In this document: one piece after another, positions 52,423-61,448 of the stretch
Layout of the letters: every line of letters begins with the position of its first letter
Position numbering within the stretch: the first letter of the stretch is position 1
NCBI GenBank assembly: GCA_963665495.1
Contig: OY762289.1
Span: forward strand, 2,356,001 to 2,420,000
Reading direction: 5' to 3'
Length of the DNA: 64,000 nt
Source: G963665495 sp963665495
GTDB lineage: Bacteria; Desulfobacterota; Desulfovibrionia; Desulfovibrionales; Desulfovibrionaceae
Made by a program: the position numbers and the translations under genes
The notes under the pieces: generated by a model
Told to the model about the DNA's origin: nothing
What the model saw: the letters and a program-made list of their open reading frames with translations, nothing else
Databases searched by the model: none

Positions 52423-52731
52423 CAAGCGGTTAACTACTTTATACGTGGATAACCGTCCAACGGCGCCACGTCTCGTAATATGGCAGAACACATCTGCCGA
52501 TATTTCGTATTTTTCTTTAAATTTACTATTTCATACCTAATTAGCGAATCCCCAAAGCATGCATTGAGCAATTCATTTTGCCATGGCTGATCAAAATGAC
52601 CTGTTTCATTTGCATGCTGTCAAAGAATTGCTTCCATAATGGCGGCAACTTGCCAAGTCATACGTAAGCGCTTATTGCTATACTGAAAGCAAGTAGCGTT
52701 ATTCCAACTCGTAACAGGAGGAGACTTTCGT
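52423..52731. other. 309-base intergenic region upstream of otsA
   Basis: AT-rich stretch with a TATACT box near 52679, which could be the -10 of the otsA promoter, but without a good -35 at the normal distance. No gene is seen. Confidence 0.45.
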
Positions 52732-54204
52732 ATGGCTGATGAATTCGGGAGGCTGGTTGTTGTCTCAAACCGATTACCGGTCGCATTAACTCACGAAGAC
52801 AACTCCTGGAAAATCATACCCGGCTCAGGCGGTCTGGTTACCGCCATGGCTCCCGCGCTCAAACACCGCGGAGGTGTCTGGATTGGTTGGTCAGGCGCTT
52901 ACACCGAAGAAAATCTCAGTGAACTGTTTTCCTCTTTCGCCCGTGACGCAGGGTACAGTCTCAAAGCCGTAAATCTCACAGAAGAAGATATCGACCTCTA
53001 TTACCATGGATTTTCAAACGAGATCATCTGGCCGCTTTTCCATGATTTTCAAGGGCGGTGCCACTTCAAACCCGAATACTGGCGCAGTTATCTCAAGGTC
53101 AACGAACTCTTCGCCAAAACCATCATCAACACGTCGCGGCCCAGTGATTATATCTGGGTTCACGATTATCATCTGATGCATGTGGGATCCAAGCTGAAAG
53201 AATTTGGCATGCGTCAAAAAATCGGCTTTTTCCTGCATATTCCTTTTCCCTCGCCGGATATTTTCTTTAAATGTCCCTGGCGCAAGGAATTGATAACTGC
53301 TTTGATGGAATACGACCTGGTGGGTTTTCACACCATACGCGACCGCCGGAATTTTGTCCGTTGCATGCAGATTCTCATGCCCGATACGCGGGTGCACGGA
53401 CGCGGCGGCGTTATCACCGCAACCAGTCAGGGACGGGAAGTCCGCCTGGGAGTGCTGCCCATTTCCATAGACTTCGACTTGTTCGCCAAACAGGCGGCCA
53501 GAAGAAAGGTCAAGGACAAAGGGTATGAAATCAAGGAAGCGCAGCAAGGCAGAAAAATTATTTTCGGGCTCGACCGCCTGGATTACAGCAAGGGCATCCC
53601 CCAGCGACTGGAATCCGTACGCAAGGCTTTTGAACTCTATCCCGACTTACGCGATAGAATTCACTTTATTCAGGTCGTGGTGCCGAGCCGTGAAAACGTC
53701 GCCGAGTACCAGGACCTCAAAACGGAAATCGAACAACTCGTCAGCCAGATCAACGGCGAATACAGCACTGCCAGTTGGATTCCCGTACACTACCATTATC
53801 GCAGTCTTTCCCGAGATGAATTGCTAGCCTACTACCGCGCAGCGGATATCGCGTTGCTTACTCCGCTCAAGGATGGCATGAACCTGGTGGCCAAGGAATA
53901 CTGTGCCAGCAAAGTCCGGGAAACCGGGGTATTGCTGCTCAGTGAATTCGCAGGAGCCGCTTACCAGCTCGAACGCTATGGCGCCGTGCTCGTCAATCCG
54001 TATGATGTAGAAGGTGTAGCCACGGCTCTGCATGAAACAGTCAGCTGGTCCGAGGCCGAATGCCGCGGACGAATGAAAAAAATGCGCGCTTTTATCAAGC
54101 GTTACGACATTCATTGGTGGGTCGACGCATTTTTGATGGCCGCCTTTTCAAAACACTTGCGCGACTTTCCCATTACTGAAAATCCGGAAGCGTATGACGG
54201 CTGA
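52732..54204 (+). CDS. otsA: Trehalose-6-phosphate synthase (GT20 family)
   Basis: A 490-residue GT-B enzyme that joins UDP-glucose and glucose-6-phosphate. Family motifs are VVSNRLPVAL near the N-terminus, GGLVTAM, 'WVHDYHLM', 'GFFLHIPFPSPDIF', 'GLDRLDYSKGIPQRL' (Arg and Lys that bind donor phosphate) and 'DGMNLVAKEY' (Asp and Glu of the donor site). GGAGGAG lies before the ATG. No otsB phosphatase is adjacent, so dephosphorylation must be unlinked. Glucosylglycerol-phosphate synthase is the main alternative within GT20. Likely role: compatible solute for osmotic or desiccation stress. Confidence 0.85.
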   Translation: MADEFGRLVVVSNRLPVALTHEDNSWKIIPGSGGLVTAMAPALKHRGGVWIGWSGAYTEENLSELFSSFARDAGYSLKAVNLTEEDIDLYYHGFSNEIIWPLFHDFQGRCHFKPEYWRSYLKVNELFAKTIINTSRPSDYIWVHDYHLMHVGSKLKEFGMRQKIGFFLHIPFPSPDIFFKCPWRKELITALMEYDLVGFHTIRDRRNFVRCMQILMPDTRVHGRGGVITATSQGREVRLGVLPISIDFDLFAKQAARRKVKDKGYEIKEAQQGRKIIFGLDRLDYSKGIPQRLESVRKAFELYPDLRDRIHFIQVVVPSRENVAEYQDLKTEIEQLVSQINGEYSTASWIPVHYHYRSLSRDELLAYYRAADIALLTPLKDGMNLVAKEYCASKVRETGVLLLSEFAGAAYQLERYGAVLVNPYDVEGVATALHETVSWSEAECRGRMKKMRAFIKRYDIHWWVDAFLMAAFSKHLRDFPITENPEAYDG

Positions 54205-54270
54205 TGCCGACTTTACCGACCTGACAAAATAACAATAAGCTCAACAACAGGTTCGCAACACCTGAGCCGA

Positions 54271-54311
54271 AAAAAAAGCCACCGTCCGGATTTCGGAGGG
54301 TGGCTTTTTTT
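54271..54311. terminator. Bidirectional terminator between otsA and the membrane protein gene
   Basis: GCCACC and GGTGGC close a hairpin with an inner CCG/CGG stem, flanked by A8 and T7. It can end both the plus-strand otsA transcript and the minus-strand unit at 54329. Confidence 0.88.
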
Positions 54312-54328
54312 GGGTCGTTGGAAATAAC

Positions 54329-55270
54329 TCAGCGGGCTATGACGAGAAAATCCAGCTCCGGATTGTCATTGAAAGTGGATTTGATTTTCTTTCCCACACG
54401 CTGCTCATCGTAATAATAGACCTCGACATCATCAAGCTTCAGAGCATTCCGCAACATGGCAACGCCCATACCTTCTGGTGTCCGGTGGAAAAGAAACTGG
54501 CTTTCGGACCTGGTCTTCCATTTGCCTTTTGCAACGGCATGCGTGTAGTCGCGGGCTTTGAGCTTGTCCACAAGCTTGGAGTCCGTAGCCTCGTCGCGCG
54601 TATAGTATATCCAGACCGTGGCGTCGTCGCTTTTTGCCACCTGTTTTTCAGTAGTGGGAGCCGCAGCCTGCGGCTTGGGCTGCTGCACGTTGGCGGACGC
54701 TTCGGCAACAGTCATGGCGATCTGTTCGTGATTGGAAGGAGCCAGCCCCTTGCCCTGTACGAAGGCATCGGCAAGAAACTCGCCACTTTTGTGAAAAACC
54801 ACGTTCCAGCTGCAGATATCCTTGCGGCCCTTATCCAACTGCAGGACATCCTTTTCGCTCACCAGTTCAAAGTCGCCATCCCCCAATGGTTTGCCACTGT
54901 TTTTGTCAAGGAAATCAAGGGAACAGGTAAAATCATTGGTCGGACCATTATTGAACACCGTCAACTGCACATCCATGGGCACACCGGGCTGCAAAGGCAA
55001 GGTCCCGATGCGCAGCGTATATTCCGGCATCTCCGCTTCCTGAGATGCCTGTTCAACCGCGGCCGCGTGTTCCGGCTCCGTATTCGACGCGCTGTGCAGC
55101 AGAGTCAAAAAAATAACCGAAAAAATCATGAAAAAGGAGGCCAGTAGAACATGCCAGGCCATTTGTTTTTTCGTGATCCGGAAAAGAAGCTCAGGCAGGA
55201 AGAAAGAGAATAGGATAACGACTACTTGCAGTATGACAATGACAAAAACATTGGAAAACATAGCGCTCAT
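54329..55270 (-). CDS. Membrane-anchored hypothetical protein
   Basis: A 313-residue protein with two N-terminal membrane helices (about 3-28 and 38-60) and a long periplasmic part. Residues about 80-185 look like an immunoglobulin-like domain ('LQPGVPMDVQLTVFNNGPTN'). The C-terminal 90 residues (VWIYYTRDEATDSKLVDKLK ...) recall LytR_C-like domains. The start at 55270 follows GGAG; a start four codons upstream is possible. It is downstream of minCDE on the same strand, 58 bases after minE, perhaps in the same operon. Function unknown. Confidence 0.7.
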   Translation of the reverse strand: MSAMFSNVFVIVILQVVVILFSFFLPELLFRITKKQMAWHVLLASFFMIFSVIFLTLLHSASNTEPEHAAAVEQASQEAEMPEYTLRIGTLPLQPGVPMDVQLTVFNNGPTNDFTCSLDFLDKNSGKPLGDGDFELVSEKDVLQLDKGRKDICSWNVVFHKSGEFLADAFVQGKGLAPSNHEQIAMTVAEASANVQQPKPQAAAPTTEKQVAKSDDATVWIYYTRDEATDSKLVDKLKARDYTHAVAKGKWKTRSESQFLFHRTPEGMGVAMLRNALKLDDVEVYYYDEQRVGKKIKSTFNDNPELDFLVIAR

Positions 55271-55328
55271 TGGGCACTCCATAACTTAGGCGCATTCGGC
55301 CGGCAGAACGACGCGGTTTGGCTGAAAA

Positions 55329-55637
55329 TCAGGAAGGCGCCAAACCGGGAAGCAGATTCTGACGTACCCTGGATTTTCTGCCGCCGCCCTTGCCTTGGGG
55401 CAAGCCGATTTTGATTTGCAGAACTTGGCGGTCCTCCTCGCTGTCGAGTGCTATGGATACAGACTCCCGGTCCACATTGATGAACCGTTGGATGACCTCC
55501 AGCAAATCCTGTTCAAGCACCGGGAGGAACTCCAGTCCGCTGTTCTGAATACGTTCATACACCACGATATGTTGCAACCGTTCTTTGGCGGTCTGCGCAC
55601 TACCTTGGCGAGTACGGTAATAATCGAAGAATTTCAT
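55329..55637 (-). CDS. minE: MinE, cell division topological specificity factor
   Basis: A 102-residue protein with the MinE layout: N-terminal membrane and MinD-binding region (TAKERLQHIVVYERIQN) and C-terminal dimerisation strands (VIQRFINVDRESVSIALDSEEDRQVLQIKIGLP). It stimulates MinD ATPase and drives pole-to-pole movement. It starts two bases after the minD stop. The tail of about 15 basic residues is longer than in E. coli (88 residues). Confidence 0.92.
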   Translation of the reverse strand: MKFFDYYRTRQGSAQTAKERLQHIVVYERIQNSGLEFLPVLEQDLLEVIQRFINVDRESVSIALDSEEDRQVLQIKIGLPQGKGGGRKSRVRQNLLPGLAPS

Positions 55638-55639
55638 GA

Positions 55640-56449
55640 CTACCTACCGAAGAGCCTTGCAAAAAAGCCTTTCTTTTTTGCGGTGAGAAAGCGGTGTGGC
55701 CTGTCTTCGCCCAGAAAACGCGCAACAAGGTCGTCATAGGCCATACCTGCTTCAGCCTTTTCCGTAAAAATTACGGGCAGACCTGCGTTGGAAGAATCCA
55801 GCACGCTTGTTGATTCCGGTATCACCCCCAAAAGCGGGATGGCCAGAATTTCCAGAACATCGTCCAGAGCGAGCATATCGCCCTTCTGCACGCGCTCAGG
55901 TGCGTAACGGGTCAGAACAAGATGCGGTTTCACAGGCTCGGCATCCTCTTCGGCCCTTTTTGTCTTGCTGGCCAGCAGCCCAAGCATGCGGTCAGAGTCG
56001 CGTACGGACGAAACTTCCGGATTGGTAACCACCAGGGCTTCATCAGCACGATACATGGCAAGCTGGGCGCCCCGTTCTATACCTGCGGGAGAATCACAGA
56101 TGACATAATCAAACTCATCGCAAAGTTCGTCAATCACCTTGTTGACGCCCTCCAGCGTGAGTGCTTCCTTATCCCTGGTCTGAGAAGCGGGCAGCATATA
56201 CAGAGTTTCCAAACGCTTGTCTTTGATCAATGCCTGCTTCAAAAGGGCTTCGCCCTTGAGAACGTTGACAAAGTCATAGACAACACGGCGTTCGCACCCC
56301 AGAACGAGATCCAGATTACGCAAACCCACATCAAAATCTATCACAACGGTTTTATGGCCCCTGATGGCCAGACCCGACGCAAAAGAAGCGCTGGTGGTTG
56401 TTTTTCCCACCCCGCCCTTGCCGGAAGTAACAACGACTACCTTGCCCAA
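55640..56449 (-). CDS. minD: MinD, septum-site determining ATPase
   Basis: A 269-residue ParA/MinD-type ATPase. The deviant Walker A GKGGVGKTT is at 10-18, switch I 'DFDVGLRNLDLVLG' and switch II 'DYVICDSPAGIERGAQLAM' follow, and the C-terminal amphipathic helix (KKKGFFARLFGR) is the membrane targeting sequence. It recruits MinC to the membrane. Its start lies 13 bases inside minC, so the two are translationally linked. Confidence 0.96.
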   Translation of the reverse strand: MGKVVVVTSGKGGVGKTTTSASFASGLAIRGHKTVVIDFDVGLRNLDLVLGCERRVVYDFVNVLKGEALLKQALIKDKRLETLYMLPASQTRDKEALTLEGVNKVIDELCDEFDYVICDSPAGIERGAQLAMYRADEALVVTNPEVSSVRDSDRMLGLLASKTKRAEEDAEPVKPHLVLTRYAPERVQKGDMLALDDVLEILAIPLLGVIPESTSVLDSSNAGLPVIFTEKAEAGMAYDDLVARFLGEDRPHRFLTAKKKGFFARLFGR

Positions 56450-57246
56450 AACGCAGCTCCCTTAGATGATTCCGGCGTCTGAACCGTGCGGTTTCCCGCA
56501 TCCTGCGGTCCTTTCACGATGTTGAGTTCCTGCTTCTGCACCGCGGGATTTTCAAGTGGTTCAATACGCAGCTTGTCCTCCGCGAGATAGGCCTGCACGG
56601 TCTTTCCCTGGAGGGATTCATCCATGTCTTCATTGATAATATAAATTCCGGCCACGGCAATCAGTTCGGCCTCCATTTTCAGGCAGAACAACCGGGCGTT
56701 GGTGTTTTTCTGGCCGCCCGCCATCGCCCTGCCGCGCAATGCGCCGTATACGTGAATATTGCCGTCGGCATAAACTTCCGCCCCTGGATTCACAGCTCCA
56801 TACACAATCAGATCTTTTGCCCGGGCGTAAATTTTCTGGCCCGAACGTACGGTCTGGCTGACAACCATGGTCGGCAACGACACGTACACCCGCTCAGGAG
56901 CGGATGCAACCCGAGATTTTTTCTTCTGGGCTGGATTCTGCGCCGAACCGGTGTGGCAACCAAGATGCAATCTTTCAGCTGTCTTTTGCTGATCAACAGT
57001 AGCCCCCCGGATCAGTGCGGGCACTACGCCATGAGCGCGCAGACAAAGAACCAGGGGTTCAATATCAACGCTCGCGTCGGTTTGATCCAATCCATCAAAA
57101 TCAAGCATCAGCAATGAATTTTTGAAATAGTCCGGCGATGCGGCAAGAAATGAGGAGAGCTCTTTTTCCACGCGCTGCTGGTCGTTCTCCTGCACCCGCA
57201 TAACGGTCAGCGGAGCCGTCAGCCCTTTGAATGATATGGCGCTCAC
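56437..57246 (-). CDS. minC: MinC, septum-site inhibitor
   Basis: A 269-residue FtsZ assembly inhibitor. The N-terminal domain covers about 1-105 and is followed by a Lys/Ala-rich linker; the C-terminal beta-helix domain begins near 135 with 'VRSGQKIYARAKDLIVYGAV' and the typical 'ADGNIHVYGALRGRAMAG'. It is the first gene of minCDE. The 635-base upstream region separates it from the divergent Ehr-like operon. The C-terminus is extended by about 40 polar residues overlapping minD. Confidence 0.93.
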   Translation of the reverse strand: MSAISFKGLTAPLTVMRVQENDQQRVEKELSSFLAASPDYFKNSLLMLDFDGLDQTDASVDIEPLVLCLRAHGVVPALIRGATVDQQKTAERLHLGCHTGSAQNPAQKKKSRVASAPERVYVSLPTMVVSQTVRSGQKIYARAKDLIVYGAVNPGAEVYADGNIHVYGALRGRAMAGGQKNTNARLFCLKMEAELIAVAGIYIINEDMDESLQGKTVQAYLAEDKLRIEPLENPAVQKQELNIVKGPQDAGNRTVQTPESSKGAAFWAR

Positions 57247-57514
57247 CTTTGGCTACTCCCTCCACCGGACATTTCTTTTCCAGACCAACACAAACTGCAT
57301 TTCCCCTTTATATAATAAATCGGTTACATTTTTTTTTGTAGATTTGCAATAGAAAATCTAAACTTAGTCTACTTTTTACGATGCAAAAAAACCGCCACAA
57401 CATACTGTAATAAAAACATTCTATAGAACTTACTAGAGTTTTTTGCCGGATTACACACTGAGAAAGGAGGCTGCATATCCCGTCAATGCGTAGAAGGCAA
57501 CTGCAAAAACAAGT

Positions 57515-57544
57515 AAAAAAGCCCGTCATGTGCTCATGGCGGGC
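57515..57544 (-). terminator. Intrinsic terminator on the minus strand, no known gene upstream
   Basis: On the minus strand GCCCGCCATG and CATGACGGGC form a 10-bp stem (one G-U) with an AGCA loop, followed by six T bases. A second hairpin, GCCCCCGC/GCGGGGGC at 57554-57576, precedes it directly. The pair may be the end of a small RNA or tandem terminators ahead of the min promoter. Confidence 0.7.
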
Positions 57545-57815
57545 CTCTTTGTCAGCCCCCGCATCTGGCGGGGGCTCCGGCAAGTGGGTGGTCTCAAAAA
57601 GGAGAGAGTAATTTGGATACGCAATACCCTAAGCGCATAAGATTAACGTTACCTTTCCGCTATATGAATTTTTGGTAAGGTTTAACCATAAAAAATCAGT
57701 CGGTTGCTTTCCAATTGTCCATGCAGCTCCCATGACGCGGTAAAAATAATTCAGACTATTTTACTCGATAATTTTCGCCAATGCGATTCTTTAGCATTTA
57801 TCTTTCATATAATTA

Positions 57816-57844
57816 TTGACAAAGCGTACCTACAGGAATAGGGA
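57816..57844 (+). promoter_or_regulatory. Candidate promoter of the Ehr-like operon
   Basis: An exact TTGACA at 57816-57821 lies 61 bases before the first start codon. The -10 position 17 bases further reads TAGGGA, a poor match, so an activator or another sigma factor may be needed. Confidence 0.3.
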
Positions 57845-57881
57845 CCCAAATCACAAAAAATACTCTAGTTCTGGCGGTGTT

Positions 57882-59891
57882 ATGGGACAGTCAGTTAGCC
57901 TCACTTTTTTTCTGTTGGCCATTGCCCTGTACGCGGGGGGCGCTCTGGCGAGTCTTGCCGCCGGACGGTCTCAAACTGCGAACGGCATTGGTTCGTGGAG
58001 CGCAGTGTCCGGTTCCCTGGCGGGGCTTGTTGCCCTGCTTACGAACTGGTCCGGCCCTGCGATTCTTTTCAGCTGCGACAGCCAGCTTCCACTCGGAATG
58101 CTGCGTATCGCCATTGATCCTCTTTCCCGTTTATTTCTGCTGCCCGTTTTTCTGCTTACAGCCCTCTGCGCCTTGTACGGCGCGCGTTACCTTAAAGGAT
58201 GGCAAGGGCGAAGGAATCTCGGTGCTCACTGGTTTTTCCTGAATCTTCTGGCTGCGGGAATGGCCCTGGTGCCGGTGGTCGACGACGGCTTCCTGTTTCT
58301 CATTGTCTGGGAATTCATGTCCCTGACGCCTTTCTTTCTGGTCGCATTTGAAGATGACAAGGCCGACGTACGTGAAGCCTCCTGGGTATACCTGGTTGCA
58401 GCGCATCTGGGTGCGTTCTTTTTACTCGCCGCTTTTGCCCTGCTCTCCGGGCAGGCCGAGTCCTTTTCCTTTGATGCCTTTCGTGTGGCGGCTCCGGATC
58501 TGCCTCCTGCCACGGCGGCCATTGTTTTCATCCTGGCTCTGGTGGGATTCGGCGCCAAAGCGGGATTCGCTCCCCTGCACATCTGGCTTCCCGAAGCGCA
58601 TCCGGCCGCGCCCAGTCATGTCTCCGCACTGATGTCCGGAGCCATGGTCAATGCCGGCATTTACGGCCTTTGTCGCACGTTCGAATTTCTGGGTCCGGTG
58701 CAAAGCTGGCAGGGTCCCCTGCTTCTGGGCATAGGACTCGCCACCGCCCTGTACGGCGTACTCGCCGCTCTGGTGCAAAAAAACCTGAAACGGCTTCTGG
58801 CGCTGAGCACGGTGGAAAATATGGGCATTGCCGCCATGGGTCTGGGAGCCGGGCTAACAGGGCTCTATTGGAACAGTCCGAAAGTCGCTATCCTCGGATT
58901 TGCGGGCGCCCTGCTGCACGTTCTGAACCATTCGTTTTTCAAAGGCTTGCTGTTTCTTGCCGCAGGGGCCGCACTCAAGGCCACAGGAACCGCCTCCCTG
59001 AACGCCCTGGGCGGACTTGCCAAAAAAATGCCCGCCACGGCCGTGTGTTTTGCCGTTGGTGCGGCTGCTATTTCCGGCTTGCCGCCCTTCAACGGCTTTG
59101 TGGGAGAATTCGCGCTGTACCTTTCGCTGGCCAGCGGCTTTGAAACTTCCGGAATTGTGCTGCAAGTTGCAGGTATTCTTTGCTTCACCGGTCTGGCTGC
59201 AGTCGGAGGACTGGTACTGGCCTGTTTCGCCCGAGCCTACGGGACGGTCTTCTGTGGCGAACCACGCAGTACGGCGGTTTCTTCACTCGCTCCCGGCAGC
59301 GATCCCGGACGGAACATGCTTCTCCCCATGCTGGCGCTGTGTCTGCTTTGCCTGGCCGGCGGCCTGTGCGCGCCCGTATTGTTCGCCCTGGCAGTCCCGG
59401 CTGTTTCGATTCTCTCCGGCAGCAGCCCGGACCTCGCCGCCACCCTTGGCGAGGCCTTCTCGTCCATGACGATGATTGCGGCCTGCGGTCTGCTGTTCGC
59501 GCTTTTCGCGCTGGCTCTGGTGCTGCTGCAAAAGCGTCTTTCCGCCACACGCCCCCCGCACCGTTACCATACCTGGGATTGCGGATATGTGGCCCCGGAT
59601 GCGCGTATGCAGTATACGGGGTATGCGTTCGCACACCCGCTGGCCCGTATGTTCGGACCGGCCACCGGACTTTCCTGCCGGACAGACGCACCCGAGGGCT
59701 ACTTTCCAGGTCCAAGTTCGCTGGAAACCACCGCGTCTGATCTGGCCCGTGAAAAATTTCTCGGCCCGCTGTTTGAAAGAATCCGGCAGGGCTGCGACTG
59801 GCTCAAGCTGGTGCAGCATGGCCGTATTCATTTGTACATCCTTTACATGCTGGTCACTTTGGTGGCCTTGCTGCTCTGGAAACTGGCATGA
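57882..59891 (+). CDS. HyfB-like (NuoL/Mrp-type) ion-translocating membrane subunit
   Basis: A 669-residue antiporter-like subunit with about 16 helices. The conserved Glu of helix 5 lies in VWEFMSLTPFFLVAFE and the helix 7 Lys in GFGAKAGFAPLHIWLPEAHP. The C-terminal domain 'YHTWDCGYVAPDARMQYTGYAFAHP' is typical of HyfB-type proteins. It would move protons or sodium. I start at the ATG at 57882 because the protein pattern begins there; the ribosome binding site is weak. First gene of a tightly packed five-gene set; by order it corresponds to EhrA in Ehr clusters. Confidence 0.88.
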   Translation: MGQSVSLTFFLLAIALYAGGALASLAAGRSQTANGIGSWSAVSGSLAGLVALLTNWSGPAILFSCDSQLPLGMLRIAIDPLSRLFLLPVFLLTALCALYGARYLKGWQGRRNLGAHWFFLNLLAAGMALVPVVDDGFLFLIVWEFMSLTPFFLVAFEDDKADVREASWVYLVAAHLGAFFLLAAFALLSGQAESFSFDAFRVAAPDLPPATAAIVFILALVGFGAKAGFAPLHIWLPEAHPAAPSHVSALMSGAMVNAGIYGLCRTFEFLGPVQSWQGPLLLGIGLATALYGVLAALVQKNLKRLLALSTVENMGIAAMGLGAGLTGLYWNSPKVAILGFAGALLHVLNHSFFKGLLFLAAGAALKATGTASLNALGGLAKKMPATAVCFAVGAAAISGLPPFNGFVGEFALYLSLASGFETSGIVLQVAGILCFTGLAAVGGLVLACFARAYGTVFCGEPRSTAVSSLAPGSDPGRNMLLPMLALCLLCLAGGLCAPVLFALAVPAVSILSGSSPDLAATLGEAFSSMTMIAACGLLFALFALALVLLQKRLSATRPPHRYHTWDCGYVAPDARMQYTGYAFAHPLARMFGPATGLSCRTDAPEGYFPGPSSLETTASDLAREKFLGPLFERIRQGCDWLKLVQHGRIHLYILYMLVTLVALLLWKLA

Positions 59892-60802
59892 GCATACATC
59901 CTGACGCCATCTGGCTGCTGGTCCCCGCGCTTGTGGCTTCGCCGCTGCTTTTCGGCATAATCAACCGGGTCAAGGCCCTTTTCGGCGGCCGTCACGGGCG
60001 CCCGCTGCTGCAGACCTATTATGACCTGGCCAAACTGCTGCGCAAAGGCGCCGTGGTCAGCGACACCACGACCTGGGTATTCCGTACGGGTCCTGTACTG
60101 GCACTGGCGGGACCGTTGGCGGCGCTGCTGATCCTGCCCCTGGCCGGCATGCCGGGCGTGTTTTCTTTTTCCTGCGATTTCATCCTGCTCGCCTACCTGC
60201 TGGGAGCGGCCCGGATGGCCACCATGCTGGCGGCTCTGGATACGGGATCGAGCTTCGAAGGCATGGGCGCCAGCCGCGAGGCCTGCCTTGGTGCTCTTGG
60301 AGAACCGGTGCTTTTTGTCACGCTGCTGACTGCGGCCGGAATGAGCAGCGGCTTTACCCTGAACGGCATCCTGAACGCCCCGCAGCACGGCAACCTGCCC
60401 CATGTGCTCCTCGCATTGTCGCTTTTTGTACTGCTGCTGGTGGAAAACTGCCGGATACCCGTGGATGATCCCAACACCCACCTGGAACTCACCATGATCC
60501 ATGAAGTCATGGTTCTGGATCATTCGGGACCGGATCTGGCCTTCATTACCTATGGTTCGGGCATCAAACTGTGGATTTTTTCGACATTGTTTTCCGGTCT
60601 GCTGCTGCCGCTTGATCCGGCCCGCCCGTTTTATTCAGCGGGGCTGGCGTTGGGCGGCGTGTTCGCCACGGCAATCCTTGTCGGCATCGTGGAGTCGATC
60701 ATGGCCAGACTGCAGCTTCAGCGGCTTGGCGGCCTGCTGGCAGGTGCCGGAGCCATCTCCGCCCTGGCGCTGGTCCTGATCCTCTGGAGGAATATACAAT
60801 GA
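59888..60802 (+). CDS. HyfC-like (NuoH-type) membrane subunit
   Basis: A 304-residue membrane protein with about eight helices. The NuoH family signatures are 'SREACLGALGEPVLFV' and 'VENCRIPVDDPNTHLELTMI', loops that contact the peripheral arm and quinone-like site. The start overlaps the previous stop as ATGA, showing coupling. It anchors the peripheral subunits to the ion pump. Corresponds to EhrB by position. Confidence 0.9.
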   Translation: MSIHPDAIWLLVPALVASPLLFGIINRVKALFGGRHGRPLLQTYYDLAKLLRKGAVVSDTTTWVFRTGPVLALAGPLAALLILPLAGMPGVFSFSCDFILLAYLLGAARMATMLAALDTGSSFEGMGASREACLGALGEPVLFVTLLTAAGMSSGFTLNGILNAPQHGNLPHVLLALSLFVLLLVENCRIPVDDPNTHLELTMIHEVMVLDHSGPDLAFITYGSGIKLWIFSTLFSGLLLPLDPARPFYSAGLALGGVFATAILVGIVESIMARLQLQRLGGLLAGAGAISALALVLILWRNIQ

Positions 60803-61446
60803 CACTCACCTTGCAGACCGTTCTTTCTCTGATAATTCTGGCGGACCTCGCCTTGCTGGGTGTCGGACGCCTTGGCCATTTGCTGATGCTGGCCGCCCTG
60901 CAGGGAGCCCTGCTGGCCTGCGCGCCTCTGCTCATTGCCGGTACGGGCCCCATGGAACTGCACCTGCTGCTGCTCTGCCTGGCCGTTTTTTTAATCAAGG
61001 CCGTGGGCTTTCCTTTGCTGCTGATGAAAACCATGCGCAAAATCGGCGTCCCCGCCACTGTGGAATCCTACGTCGGCTTCGGCCCGACCGTGGCCTGCGG
61101 GTTGATCGGGCTGGTATTTTCCTTCTGGCTGGAAAGCCGTCTGCAGTTTCCGGCCCAGGTCTATTACGGCCTGCTCTTTCCGGCTTCATTCACGACCATC
61201 TTGGCCGGGTTGTTGCTGATCATCGCCCGGCACAAAGCCTTGACCCAGGTCGTGGGCTATCTGATCATGGAAAACGGCATTTTTCTTTTCGGCGCGCCCA
61301 TGTCCACACATAACGCGGTCTGGCTCGAACTTTCCATCCTGCTGGATGTTTTCGTGGCAATCTTTGTCATGGGAATCGCCGTACACCACATCAACCGAAC
61401 CTTTGAATCCATCGACGTGGACCGGTTCTGCTCGTTACGGGATTAG
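60799..61446 (+). CDS. HyfE-like (NuoK-type) membrane subunit
   Basis: A 215-residue membrane protein of the HyfE/NuoK class with about six helices (for example LLLLCLAVFLIKAVGFPLLL and LTQVVGYLIMENGIFLFG, where the conserved Glu sits in helix 'YLIMENG'). It couples the NuoH-like part to the antiporter subunits. ATGA overlap with the upstream gene. Corresponds to EhrC by position. Confidence 0.87.
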   Translation: MTLTLQTVLSLIILADLALLGVGRLGHLLMLAALQGALLACAPLLIAGTGPMELHLLLLCLAVFLIKAVGFPLLLMKTMRKIGVPATVESYVGFGPTVACGLIGLVFSFWLESRLQFPAQVYYGLLFPASFTTILAGLLLIIARHKALTQVVGYLIMENGIFLFGAPMSTHNAVWLELSILLDVFVAIFVMGIAVHHINRTFESIDVDRFCSLRD

Positions 61447-61448
61447 GC

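Larger units (their letters stand above)
57247..57881. other. 635-base divergent region with tandem hairpins
   Basis: Gap between minCDE (minus) and the Ehr-like operon (plus). It holds two strong adjacent hairpins at 57515-57576 and a perfect TTGACA at 57816-57821. The stretch 57300-57480 is very AT-rich. No protein gene is convincing. Confidence 0.5.
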
